This document shows, piece after piece, positions 46,301 through 54,196 of a stretch of DNA of 64,000 nucleotides (within the stretch, counting starts at the first letter, position 1; the number at the start of each line of letters is the position of its first letter). The DNA comes from Methylocystis iwaonis (GTDB lineage Bacteria; Pseudomonadota; Alphaproteobacteria; Rhizobiales; Beijerinckiaceae): assembly GCF_027925385.1 (NCBI RefSeq), contig NZ_AP027142.1, positions 726,001 to 790,000 of the forward strand. Direction: 5' to 3'. The notes beneath the pieces were generated by a model, which searched no databases, had not been told where the DNA came from, and saw only the letters and a list, made by a program, of their open reading frames with translations. Both the position numbers and the translations under genes were made by a program.

Positions 46301-46871
46301 CGACGAACAGTCGGGGCATATCAAGGAAGTCGGCTACGAGCTGTATCAGCAGATGCTCTCGGACGCGATCACGCTGCTGAAAGCGGGCGTCGAGGAGCCG
46401 GAAGAGGAAGTGTGGTCGCCGACCATCGCCATCGGCGCGCCGGTGACGATACCGGAGGATTACATCCCCGACCTCACGCTGCGCCTGCAGCTCTACCGGC
46501 GTCTCTCGACTCTGGAGACCGACCAGGACATCGAGGCCTTCGCCGCCGAGATGATCGACCGCTTCGGCCCTATTCCGCCGGAGGTGGAGCAGCTTCTCGA
46601 AATCGTCGCGATCAAGGCGATGTGCCGCCGCGCCCATGTCGAAAAGGTCGACGCGGGCCCGAAGGGCGTCATCATCGCCTTCCGCGACAATCTCTTCGCG
46701 GACCCTGCCGGGCTCGTGCGCTATGTCGCAGAGCAGGGCGCCTCGGCCAAGGTCCGGCAGGATATGCGCATCGTCTTCATCCGCGAATTCGACACGATGA
46801 AGCAGCGTCTCGCCGGCACGCGGCGTATCCTGCGCGCGCTCGTCGGCATTGCGGAGAAAAAGCCGAGCTGA
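43332..46871 (+). CDS. mfd: Transcription-repair coupling factor
   Basis: The 1179-residue ATP-dependent translocase removes stalled RNA polymerase at DNA lesions and recruits UvrA. In order there are a UvrB-like N-terminal region (FAHAPEGFDAFLCADLARAL, TTTADCLLQRVPPKKM), a CarD-type RNA-polymerase interaction domain (GDLVVHVDHGIGRFVGLETI), and a RecG-like helicase core. The core has Walker A as GDVGFGKTEVALRAAF, motif II DEEQHFGV, and SATPIPRTLQLAMTG. The TRCF C-terminal domain follows. The start is a TTG at 43332 overlapping the sdhE stop. No better ATG was found at the N-terminus. Confidence 0.96.
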   Translation: MNKTALKTKGAASALESARARLAKGEKLLFAHAPEGFDAFLCADLARALARQAEGRPAVFVHVARDAGRSAAFRDALRFANPDVEILDIPGWDCQPYDRVSPHANIVARRMTALSRLARASSSAERPRIVTTTADCLLQRVPPKKMIAAESFSAAPGNVVKLDELALWLEANGFLRASTVHETGEYAQRGGLIDLFPPGMPAPIRLDFFGDTLESIRSFDPETQRATGQLRALDLTPMSELRLTSDTMRRFRQNYAARFGGQTRGDALYEAVSEGRRHHGMEHWLPLFYERMDTLFDYLGEAPLMLDALVEEAAGERVKQVADYYDARKEAHDLDPANSNYKPLEPSALYLKLDEWRDALAERANAQFSPFASERADAIDCGARVGRDFAPERNEPEVNVFQTAADHVQALRGAGKAVVVAGWSDGSCERLGHVLQEHGLKELALVGSLPAALAKGQGSVSLAVLGVEHGFETDAYALVGEQDILGDRLVRRRRKRKAENLLGEVAALTAGDLVVHVDHGIGRFVGLETITAAGAPHDCLELHYAGGDKLYLPVENIELLTRYGGEDTDAQLDKLGGVGWQTRKARLKNRIREMAKGLIAIAAQRQLRQAPKLIPPEGVWDEFCARFPYDETEDQLAAIEAVLDDLASGRPMDRLVCGDVGFGKTEVALRAAFCSAINGKQVAVVAPTTLLARQHYKTFTERFAGLPIKIGRLSRMVGTAEARETKKELGEGKVEILVGTHAILGKGVNFSDLGLVIIDEEQHFGVGHKERLKELRAEVHVLTLSATPIPRTLQLAMTGVRELSLITTPPVDRLAVRSFISPFDPLIVREALLRERYRGGQAFFVCPRIEDLEEAAAFLRENLPEAKFVIAHGQMSPSELEDKMSAFYDGKFDILLSTTIVESGLDIPSANTLIVWRADMFGLAQLYQLRGRVGRSKTRAYALFTTPANRTITPQAQKRLEVLQSLDTLGAGFQLASHDLDIRGAGNLLGDEQSGHIKEVGYELYQQMLSDAITLLKAGVEEPEEEVWSPTIAIGAPVTIPEDYIPDLTLRLQLYRRLSTLETDQDIEAFAAEMIDRFGPIPPEVEQLLEIVAIKAMCRRAHVEKVDAGPKGVIIAFRDNLFADPAGLVRYVAEQGASAKVRQDMRIVFIREFDTMKQRLAGTRRILRALVGIAEKKPS

Positions 46872-46915
46872 CGCGCGATCGACTCTTCGCCTGCAGCATT
46901 TCTGATAGCGCTTCG

Positions 46916-46948
46916 TGCGGCCGCTCTCGAGCGGCCGCATTTGTTTTT
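46916..46948 (+). terminator. Terminator after mfd
   Basis: TGCGGCCGCT (46916-46925) pairs with AGCGGCCGCA (46930-46939), a perfect 10-bp stem with a tetraloop, followed by TTTGTTTTTT. This is a clear Rho-independent terminator. Confidence 0.9.
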
Positions 46949-47080
46949 TGGCTTTGAAACCTGCCGCCTCCCGACCGATTTGACACGCGACAATAAGCGG
47001 GGCGCCGCCGAACGGCGTTCTGTGGCATTGTTTGAGATGGCGCGGCGGCCAAGACGCACTCAGGAACGAGGGAGAGAAAA

Positions 47081-47884
47081 ATGAGAGCTCCGGCCATTTT
47101 TATGACGACGAGCGCGACCGCGCTTACGCTCGCCTGCAGCCTGGTTCTGGCGCGCGCCGAGCCAGTAGACCATTCAGCGCATGGAGCCGCCGCGCCCGCG
47201 CCGGTTCAATGGATCGACCCCGGCAAGGCGCAGACTCCCCCCGCCACCGTCGCTGAAGCGCCAACCGGCGATGCGTCGAAATCGGATGAGCACGCGGGCC
47301 ACCATGGCGGCGGCGAAGGCATGGGCGGCATGGGACACGGCGGCGGCATGATGGGCGGCATGGGCGGCATGATGGGCGGAATGAACCACGGCGGCGGCGC
47401 AGAGCATGGCGCAGGCGCCGGCATGGGCGCCATGATGGGCAAGATGATGCACAAGATGATGTGCGGCTTCACCGAGCATCTCGATGGACGCCTTGCCTAT
47501 CTGAAGGCGGAGCTGAAGCTGACCGATCAGCAGCAGCCGGCGTGGAACAGCTTCGCCGACGCGTGGCGCGCCGTGGCGCAGAAGGCGCAAACGATTTGCG
47601 CGGCCGCGGAGGAGGCGCCGGATCATTCCAAGCCGTCGGTGCTCGCCAAGCTCTCGATGATGGAAAAGCACATGGCGAACCATCTCGAGATCGTGCGCGC
47701 GCAAAAGGCGGCGATCGAGCCGCTTTTCACCGCGCTTTCCGACGAGCAGAAGAAGATCGCCAGCGAAACCATGACGGGCATCATGAAGGTCGGCAAGTCC
47801 ATGGGCGACGGCGGCATGATGGGTGGAATGATGGGGGGCATGGGCGGCATGATGGGCCACAGCGGCGGCGGCATGCAGCACTGA
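47081..47884 (+). CDS. Spy/CpxP-like (LTxxQ) periplasmic protein with Met/His/Gly-rich segments
   Basis: A 267-residue secreted protein. The signal peptide spans about residues 1-26 (ALTLACSLVLARA). Residues about 76-126 and 244-267 are built from GGM, MMGG and GGGMMG repeats with His. Between them lies a helical domain with ELKLTDQQQPAWNSFADAWR, the LTxxQ motif of Spy/CpxP-type periplasmic chaperones. Methionine- and histidine-rich tracts are typical of copper binding. A multicopper oxidase with the same kind of tract is encoded on the opposite strand at 48748, which supports a copper role. Function inferred. Confidence 0.75.
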   Translation: MRAPAIFMTTSATALTLACSLVLARAEPVDHSAHGAAAPAPVQWIDPGKAQTPPATVAEAPTGDASKSDEHAGHHGGGEGMGGMGHGGGMMGGMGGMMGGMNHGGGAEHGAGAGMGAMMGKMMHKMMCGFTEHLDGRLAYLKAELKLTDQQQPAWNSFADAWRAVAQKAQTICAAAEEAPDHSKPSVLAKLSMMEKHMANHLEIVRAQKAAIEPLFTALSDEQKKIASETMTGIMKVGKSMGDGGMMGGMMGGMGGMMGHSGGGMQH

Positions 47885-47901
47885 GACCAATCTAACGCCC
47901 G

Positions 47902-47988
47902 CCGTTATTGCAAGCGGAGCGAAGCAATCCAGGGCCGCGATGGGGCTCTGGATTGCTTCGTCGCTTCGCTCCTCGCGATGACGGCGGG
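47902..47988. repeat. Repeat family B, copy 2
   Basis: ATTGCAAGCGGAGCGAAGCA and the inverted arm CTGGATTGCTTCGTCGCTTC ending GCGATGACGGCGG. It directly follows the Spy-like gene, so it may also act as a stop or stability structure for its mRNA. The rest of the gap to 48168 shows nothing clear. Confidence 0.85.
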
Positions 47989-48168
47989 CGCCTGCGTGAA
48001 TTCATTTGCTTTGTTCCCCGCGCCGCGGTGATTCCCCGCTACGGCCCTAAAGCCGTCACATTGTCCACGGCTTTATTGGCTGTCCGCTTGAGAGACCAAA
48101 CCGCCATGTGCGGCGTCCCGGACTCGCGGGCGCTCGTTGAATGCGCCCATCCAAACCAAAGGACAGAG

Positions 48169-48453
48169 ATGAAACGAATTCGCGTTCTCGCGTGCTTTGC
48201 GCTTGCCATGACGGCCGTCCCGGCGCTCGCCAAGCCCTCCGCCGTCGAGGCGGTCAGCGCCGTTCTTTCCCGCCCGACGCCGGTCGCCCGCAAGGTCGAG
48301 ATCGGCCGCCAGGTCGCGCGCATGTGCAATGTGACGCTTTCCGGCGACGATCTGAACAAGGCGTCGGCCTTCGTCGAAGCCAATAGGGGCAAGGGCGCCG
48401 CCTGGGTGGCGGATCAGATCAGCAAGAGCGAGCTGAGCTACGTCTGCGACTGA
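48169..48453 (+). CDS. Small secreted protein, unknown function
   Basis: A 94-residue protein with a signal peptide (MKRIRVLACFALAMTAVPALA). The mature part has two cysteines (ARMCNVTL and the C-terminal SYVCD) that could form one disulphide, and a helical middle. No family recognised. The ATG at 48169 has AAAGGACAG upstream. It stands alone between a family B repeat and a tiny gene. Confidence 0.65.
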   Translation: MKRIRVLACFALAMTAVPALAKPSAVEAVSAVLSRPTPVARKVEIGRQVARMCNVTLSGDDLNKASAFVEANRGKGAAWVADQISKSELSYVCD

Positions 48454-48566
48454 CCGATAGGACCGCGAGCCTTCAGGCTCGCTTTGTGAATGCGGGCCTG
48501 AAGGCCCGCGGTCCTTATGGTCTGCGGCTTGCTTGACGGCGTTGCCCCGACAGCAAGAGCGCTCCC

Positions 48567-48734
48567 ATGACCGTCGCAGAACTCATCAACAAGCTCCAGC
48601 AACTGCCGAGCGAAGCCGTGGTGCTGCTCGAAAGCGAGGCGGGGTTCGCCCGCATCGCCGGCGTGACTTTCGAAAAGAGCGCGACGGCTGGCCTTCCCGA
48701 TGAGGTCGTTCTATATACCGACGCCGAAGAATAG
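48567..48734 (+). CDS. Small 55-residue protein
   Basis: The frame reads MTVAELINKLQQLPSEAVVL and ends TDAEE. The start MTVxELIxxLQxLPxxAxV resembles short proteins of unknown function seen in many proteobacteria and phages. There are acidic residues at the end and no membrane segment. The stop is 14 bases from the convergent multicopper oxidase gene. No strong ribosome-binding site is seen, but the codon pattern and the motif support a real gene. Confidence 0.6.
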   Translation: MTVAELINKLQQLPSEAVVLLESEAGFARIAGVTFEKSATAGLPDEVVLYTDAEE

Positions 48735-48747
48735 GCCGGCGCGCGCT

Positions 48748-50427
48748 TCACTCCACCGAGAACTCGCGCATCATGCCCATGTCCTCATGTTCGAGGTTGT
48801 GGCAGTGATACATGAAGCGGCCCTTGAAATCTCCGAAGGGCTTGGTGATGCGCAGGCGTTCGCCTCCGGTGACGATGATCGTGTCCTTCAAGCCGCTGTC
48901 GATCAGCCCCTCCTTGAAGGTAGCATAGGCTTCCGGGTCGTCGCCGGTATAGGTGCGGCTCAGCACCTCGAATTGCTGGCCGTGCAGATGAACGGGATGG
49001 GCCATATTCATCATGCCCATCATGCCCATGCCGCCTCCCATCATGCCACGGCCCATCATGCCGCCCCCCATGCCCATGCCTCCCATCATTCCCCCGCCCA
49101 TCATTCCCGCACCCATCATGCCGTGGCCCATGCCCATTCCGGCCATGCCCATCCCCATGCCGCCGCCATGGTCGTGGAAAACTTCGAAGAGCTGCACCGT
49201 ATCGACAGGCACGCGCTCGATGTCCAAGAGATCGTCGGGGGAATAAGTGCGGCCGTTGATCATCACCTGCATATGCCCCATGGACAAAGCGATGGGGCGC
49301 GGATTGTCGCGATTGGCGATCTCTTCCGGGCGATGATGTTTGATCGTCGAGAGCTTCTCGGGAAGCTTCGGACTATCGCTCATGGCGCGCGTCACCGTGA
49401 CGGTGAAGAGCGGATAGTCGTCTCCGACAATGAGCCCTCCGCTCATGCGCTGCGCCATCGGCGGCACGAGGCCGTCGAATTCTCCGCTGCGCATGACCAG
49501 CCTGGAGCCAACCGACCGGCCGCTGAAATCGACCCATAGGTCGAGGCGCTCGCCCGGCGCCATCATGGCGTAGGGCCGCGTTTCCGGCTTCTCCAGCAGG
49601 CCGCCATCGACGCCGATGATCGTCAGCGGCGTGCGGTCGTCCCATTGCAGCTTGTAAATACGCGCGTTGGAGCCGTTCAGAATACGCAGGCGATAGGCGC
49701 GGCTCGCGACATCGAGCCTGAAATCGGGGCGGCCGTTGACGAGGACGCTGTCCCCATAGAAGCCGAACATGCTGCGATGCATGCCGCCGCCATAGAAGAG
49801 CTGATTATCGTCGGTGAAGCTTCGGTCCTGGAGCACGATGGGGATTTCGAATTCACCGGACGGCAGGCCGAGCGCGCGTTCCTCTTCGTCTTCCACGATG
49901 ATGCCGCCGGCGAGCCCACGATACACCTGCGTCGCCGTCGCCTCATGCGTATGCGGGTGGTAGAAATTGAAGCCGGCGCGATTGCGCATCTCGAATTCAT
50001 AGACATAGGTCTGGCCGGGATCGATCGCGGCCATCGGATGGCCGTCCGCTTCCATCGGCACATGCAACCCATGCCAATGGGTAATCGTCGACTCGGGCAG
50101 CTCGTTCTTGAGCCGGATGCGGATCTTCTGGCCTTTCACGAATCGCATCACCGGGCCGAGATAGCTGTCCGGCAGGTTCGTCAGCGTATTGGCCGGGCCT
50201 TTGAGCAGATTGCCGGCGTAGCGCCAGACCTTGGTGGCGTCGCCGGAAAGAATCCGGACAGAATCGGTTTTGCAGGCGAGCTCGATGTCCACATCGGGAT
50301 TGAAGCTCTCGGAAGCGGTTTTCGGCGGCATATGCGCCATGGCTTCGCCTCGGGCGAAGGAGGGAACTGTCAGGGCCGCAGCGGATAAGAGGAAATTGCG
50401 GCGCGTGAGGCCGAGGTTGTTGCGCAT
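48748..50427 (-). CDS. Multicopper oxidase (CueO/CopA-like) with Met-rich insertion
   Basis: The 559-residue oxidase has a twin-arginine signal (LTRRNFLLSAAALTVPSFARG), so it is exported folded. The four copper-ligand clusters are complete: HWHGLH, HPHTHE, HPVHLHGQ and HCHNLEHEDMGM, the last with the type 1 copper Cys, His and Met. Residues about 420-470 are a Gly/Met tract (GGGMMG, GMGMGHGMM) just before the third cluster, as in Cu(I)-oxidising CueO/CopA enzymes. It probably oxidises Cu(I) in the periplasm as copper defence. It is convergent with the small gene at 48567. Confidence 0.92.
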   Translation of the reverse strand: MRNNLGLTRRNFLLSAAALTVPSFARGEAMAHMPPKTASESFNPDVDIELACKTDSVRILSGDATKVWRYAGNLLKGPANTLTNLPDSYLGPVMRFVKGQKIRIRLKNELPESTITHWHGLHVPMEADGHPMAAIDPGQTYVYEFEMRNRAGFNFYHPHTHEATATQVYRGLAGGIIVEDEEERALGLPSGEFEIPIVLQDRSFTDDNQLFYGGGMHRSMFGFYGDSVLVNGRPDFRLDVASRAYRLRILNGSNARIYKLQWDDRTPLTIIGVDGGLLEKPETRPYAMMAPGERLDLWVDFSGRSVGSRLVMRSGEFDGLVPPMAQRMSGGLIVGDDYPLFTVTVTRAMSDSPKLPEKLSTIKHHRPEEIANRDNPRPIALSMGHMQVMINGRTYSPDDLLDIERVPVDTVQLFEVFHDHGGGMGMGMAGMGMGHGMMGAGMMGGGMMGGMGMGGGMMGRGMMGGGMGMMGMMNMAHPVHLHGQQFEVLSRTYTGDDPEAYATFKEGLIDSGLKDTIIVTGGERLRITKPFGDFKGRFMYHCHNLEHEDMGMMREFSVE

Positions 50428-50656
50428 GATTCTTCCCTGGCGCCTGAGCGCTCATTTCATTAGTTAATCCTTATATAAGTTGCGCGGGGCGCGCATAAAA
50501 CCCCCGCTCAGCGAGGCGTCCTTCGGATCGTCCCCGATTAATCGCCCCGAAAAACGCCAGAAGATTTGCGAAGCAGGCGGGCCTTATGGCAAATTCCATC
50601 CCGATTTCACCCAGGTTGGCATAAAGCGGCCCCACCGGACGGGTTCCTCCACCGAG

Positions 50657-51676
50657 ATGAACGAAACGGTTAGAGAAAAGCCGCGTGGCGCCGCCCTCGT
50701 CGCTATTGCGATGGAGCGGCTGTTCGAGCCGCGCGTGGGCGGCCGGGCGCCGCGCCCGCGTTTCTTGGCCTTTGTTCTCATCGGCCTGCTGCTGCATCTC
50801 GCGATTCTCGCCCTTCTACTGTGGGAGGATCGCAACGCGGATTTCCCGCCGCCCCCCGAAGAGATTCCCGTCGAGATCATCACCGAGCCGCCGCCGCCCG
50901 AGGAGAAGAAGGAGGAGCCCCCGCAGCCGCCCGAGCCCCCGCCGCAGGAAAAGAAGGAGGAGCAGAAGCCGCCGCCCCCGCCGCCGCCGCCGGTGGAGGA
51001 CGAGAAGCCTGCGACCGACGCGCCCAAGCTGGAGAGCAAGGAGAAAAGCGAGCAGAACACGCCGGAGGAGGCGAAGGAGGCCAAGACAAAGCGCAACGAG
51101 ACGGAGAAATTCGCGCCCAAGGACGACAAGCCGCAGGGGCTCAAGGACGGCGAGGACAATGCGGAAGGCGACAAGACGCCCGCGCCGACGCTCGACAAGC
51201 AAGTCGACGACAAGCCGGACGCCGAGATCATCGAGCACGCCGAAAAGAGCCCAACGCCAACGGAGAAGCCCGAGCCCGCGGAAAACAAGCCGGCGAAGAA
51301 AGGCGACGCCATGTCGATCGCGGATCAGGTCGCGGCCTTGGCGCCTTTGCCTGACTTCAAGCTGGCGGCGCCGCCCAAGCTGTCGCCGGTTGCCGGCGGC
51401 CAGGCGAAGACGACCTATCTGACGATCCTTTACGGCCTCATCATGCCGCATATGCGCATTCCGCCGCGCGTGCGCGCATTGCAGATGCCCTCCAAAGGGG
51501 TCGTGGCTTTCTACATCGACGAGCTGGGCAATCTCACCCATCAGGCGGTCTATAAATCGAGCGGCCTGCCTGACCTCGACTCCGCCGCGCTCGCAGCGGT
51601 GCGCGCCGCCGCGCCATTCCCGGCGCCGCCGCGCGGGCTGCCGCATTCCATGTTGTTTACTTACGCGACGAAGTAG
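50657..51676 (+). CDS. TonB-like energy-transducing protein
   Basis: The 339-residue protein has one N-terminal membrane helix (FLAFVLIGLLLHLAILALLLW). A long Pro/Glu/Lys-rich linker spans about residues 58-220. The C-terminal TonB-like domain contains PRVRALQMPSKGVVAFYIDELGNLTHQAVYKSSGLPDLDSAALAAV in overlapping parts, with the final strands PFPAPPRGLPHSM. The linker is long enough to cross the periplasm. The ATG at 50657 is chosen because it directly precedes the basic, membrane-anchored N-terminus. ExbB/ExbD are not nearby. It could energise the receptor at 39014. Confidence 0.85.
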   Translation: MNETVREKPRGAALVAIAMERLFEPRVGGRAPRPRFLAFVLIGLLLHLAILALLLWEDRNADFPPPPEEIPVEIITEPPPPEEKKEEPPQPPEPPPQEKKEEQKPPPPPPPPVEDEKPATDAPKLESKEKSEQNTPEEAKEAKTKRNETEKFAPKDDKPQGLKDGEDNAEGDKTPAPTLDKQVDDKPDAEIIEHAEKSPTPTEKPEPAENKPAKKGDAMSIADQVAALAPLPDFKLAAPPKLSPVAGGQAKTTYLTILYGLIMPHMRIPPRVRALQMPSKGVVAFYIDELGNLTHQAVYKSSGLPDLDSAALAAVRAAAPFPAPPRGLPHSMLFTYATK

Positions 51677-51681
51677 CGCCC

Positions 51682-51708
51682 CCTCCCCAACCCTCTCCCG
51701 CGAAGCGG
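51682..51708. repeat. Left half of a palindromic repeat interrupted by the IS element
   Basis: CCCTCTCCCGCGAAGCG before the element and CTTCGCGGGAGAGGG after it (from about 53175) are reverse complements. They form one palindrome of the family C type whose centre holds the insertion. Confidence 0.7.
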
Positions 51709-53173
51709 GCTATCGAATGCACACATCGTGATTGCCTCGGTCGGGTCTGTTTGATTCCGTGGGTCGCGTTTTGATTCGCGGGGTGGGGGCATGGCGATTT
51801 CGTATGGACTGGGGCGGTTCGGCGACCGCCGCCTGGAAAAAGGGGGGTCTCGTTGCATCGGGGCCTCGTCGCGCGGCCGTGCGCGCGCATCCGTCGGATC
51901 GCCGGCGGGCGGCGGGCGCAGGAGGTGCGGCTCGCGCGCTTCCTGCGCAATCCTGCGGTGACCGCCGAGGAGATGGCGCGGCACGCCGCCGGGCTCACAG
52001 CGGCGCGGGCGGCGGGTCGCGACATAGTGGTGGCGCAGGACACCAGCGAGCTGGCGCTCGGCGGCAAGCGCGCGCAGGCGAACGGCTATGGGCCGGTCGG
52101 CAAGGGCGGCGGGACGCGCGGCCTTTTGCTGCACGCGGCCCTGGCGCTCGACGCCGGCACGGGCGCGCTGCTCGGCCTCGCTCATGCCGAGGTCTGGAAC
52201 CGCGACACGGGGGCCAAGGTCGCGGCGCGGCGCTCGCGCGCGCTCGCGGACAAGGAATCGCAGCGCTGGCTCGATGTGGCGACGCATGCGCGCGAGGATT
52301 TCGCGGCGGCGAAGCGGATCACTGTCGTCTCGGATCGGGAGAGCGACATCTACGCGCATCTCGCGCAGCGTCCGGGCGGCGTGGAGCTGATTGTGCGCGC
52401 CTGCCAGAACCGGACGATCGCCGCAGACGGCGAGGATGCGATCGAGCTTTTGTTCCCCTTCGCCGACGGATTGGCCGAGGCGGGCCGCTTCGTCGCCGAG
52501 ATCCCGGCGGCTCCGGGACGCAAGGCGCGCAAGGCGGCGCTCGCGGTCCGCGTCTCGCCGGTCACTTTGCGCAAGCCGCGCCACGGCGCGCGCGACTTGC
52601 CGGACGCGGTCGGCGTGACTTTGGTCGACGTGCGCGAGGTCGGGGCCGCCGAGGGCGTCGCGCCCATTCATTGGCGGCTTCTCACGACCCATGCGGCGAC
52701 GAGCCTGGCCGAGGCGCGCCGGGTGATCGACCTCTATCGAATGCGCTGGACCATCGAGGAATTCTTCCGCACGCTGAAGACGGCGGGCTTCGAGATCGAG
52801 CAGGCCGACATCTGCGATCCGAAAGTGATGATCAAGCTGGTGGCGGCGACGGCGGTCGCCGCTGTGACGGTCATGCAACTGGTCAAGGCGCGCGACGGCG
52901 CGACCGACCAGTTGCTGACGGACGCTTTCGAGCCCGAGGACGAAGCGCTGCTCGAGGCCGTCTCGGCGAAGCTCGAGGGCGCGACGGCCCGCCAGAAGAA
53001 CCCCCACCGCAAAGGCAGCCTCGCCTTCGCCGCCTGGGTCGTCGCCAGGCTCGGCGGCTGGACCGCCTATTACGGAAAGCCCGGCCCCAAAGTAATGCGC
53101 CAGGGCCTCGACGACTTTCGACGAATAAAGTTCGGAGCCGCGCTGACCTTCTACGATGTGTGAATCCGATAGC
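51709..53173 (+). mobile_element. IS4-family insertion sequence
   Basis: The element is about 1465 bp. The left end reads GCTATCGAATGCACACATCG. The right end, read on the other strand, is GCTATCGGATTCACACATCG. These are imperfect inverted repeats with two mismatches in 20. The inside codes for a DDE transposase of the IS4 type. Flanks of 11 bases, CGCGAAGCGGG and CGCTTCGCGGG, share 8 of 11 positions, so a target duplication is possible but not exact. The element sits in a palindromic repeat after the tonB-like gene. Confidence 0.85.
51791..53163 (+). pseudogene. IS4-family transposase, split by a -1 shift at a homopolymer
   Basis: The main frame (from a TTG at 51853) gives 436 residues: VAQDTSELALGG (first catalytic Asp region), VVSDRESDIYAH (second), and YRMRWTIEEFFRTLKTAGFEIEQ, the Y-x2-R-x3-E-x6-K transposase signature. 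The expected N-terminus lies in another frame: ATG at 51791 gives MAISYGLGRFGDRRLEK. The two join at the run AAAAAGGGGGG (51837-51847) if the reading slips back one base, producing RRLEK-RGVSLHRGLVARP. This is either programmed frameshifting, a one-base loss, or a sequencing error. Confidence 0.75.
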
Positions 53174-53307
53174 GCTTCGCGGGAGAGGGGGCAGGCTGCC
53201 ACCTTCATCTACCATGTAGATCGCGAGCGTCCCCTCTCTCGCGCATAGCCCGGCGAAAGACGGGCGTCTTCCAGACGCCCTATGGCGCGGGAGGGACAGG
53301 GAGGGGG
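53174..53307. repeat. Right half of interrupted palindrome and further short palindromes
   Basis: GCTTCGCGGGAGAGGG completes the palindrome begun at 51682. After it come CTCGCGCATAGC, a GACGGGCGTC/AGACGCCC hairpin and a GCGCGGGAGGGAC segment, without any gene, up to the pgeF stop. Confidence 0.55.
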
Positions 53308-54087
53308 TCAGGCGACCAACCCAATCGCCGACACGAGCCGCCCATAATCCGGCTCCTTGCGGTGCACGCTGCGGCGATAGCTGAAGCAGCGCGCCTCGTC
53401 GGCGTAGGTGTCGATTCCCAGCGCCTGAAACGATGCGGCCTCGAGCCGCGCCACGCGATGGGCGATGAATCCCTGCAGGTCGAACATCGCATGGCCCTCA
53501 CGAACTGAGGGCGCGAAGAAGCGTGCGTAACTCGCGTCTTCTTCTATGAAGTGCGCGGAAAACTCCGGCCCGACCTCATAGCTCGTCGCGCCGATCGCGG
53601 GACCCAGCGCAATGTGGAGGTCGGCGCGGCGCGCGCCCTGCGCCTCCATGGCGGCGACGGTCGCTTCGATCATGCCGGTGAGCGCGCCCTTCCAGCCCGC
53701 ATGGCAGGCGCCGATCACGCCGGCGCGCGCGTCGGCGAAGAGCAGCATGCCGCAATCGGCGCCCGTGACGCCGAGCGCGAGCGCGGCTTCGCGCGTGACG
53801 AGCCCGTCGCAGCGTGGCCGCGTCTGCGGCGCCCAGGGCGCGCTGACGGTGAGCGCGTCGGCGGAGTGGATTTGATAGGGCACCAGCAGCCGCTCGGTGG
53901 CGACGCCAAGATGCGCGGCCATGCGCGCGCGGTTCTCGGCGACGCGCTCCGGCGCGTCCATCGAGCCGACCCCGCCATTGAGCGAGCCATAGACGCCTTC
54001 CGACACGCCGCCCGCGCGGGTGAAAAAGGCATGGCGCACGCCGGGCAGGTCGAGGTTAGGCGCGGTGAGGGCGGTGGGGATGGTCAT
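53308..54087 (-). CDS. pgeF: Laccase-domain protein, peptidoglycan editing factor family (PgeF/YfiH)
   Basis: The 259-residue protein has the conserved metal-site motifs of the family: QIHSADAL, TGADCGMLLFAD and ACHAGWKGALTG (one His, one Cys, one His). PgeF removes wrongly inserted residues from peptidoglycan precursors in E. coli; other members act on purine nucleosides. It lies downstream of the MidA-like and Lgt genes on the same strand, with a family B repeat in the gap. Confidence 0.9.
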   Translation of the reverse strand: MTIPTALTAPNLDLPGVRHAFFTRAGGVSEGVYGSLNGGVGSMDAPERVAENRARMAAHLGVATERLLVPYQIHSADALTVSAPWAPQTRPRCDGLVTREAALALGVTGADCGMLLFADARAGVIGACHAGWKGALTGMIEATVAAMEAQGARRADLHIALGPAIGATSYEVGPEFSAHFIEEDASYARFFAPSVREGHAMFDLQGFIAHRVARLEAASFQALGIDTYADEARCFSYRRSVHRKEPDYGRLVSAIGLVA

Positions 54088-54110
54088 CGTGAATCCTAGC
54101 CAAGCATCCC

Positions 54111-54190
54111 GTCATTGCGAGCGGAGCGAAGCAATCCAGAGCTACATCACGGGGCTGGATTGCTTCGTCGCTTCGCTCCTCGCAATGACG
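54111..54190. repeat. Repeat family B, copy 3
   Basis: GTCATTGCGAGCGGAGCGAA and the inverted arm CTGGATTGCTTCGTCGCTTC ending CTCGCAATGACG. It occupies nearly the whole gap between the MidA-like gene and pgeF. Confidence 0.88.
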
Positions 54191-54196
54191 CGATCT

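Noticed and set aside
43854..46940. A 1028-codon frame antisense to mfd
   Set aside because: It is the mirror of a well-conserved gene; high GC content keeps antisense frames open. The encoded sequence is low-complexity Arg/Asp-rich.
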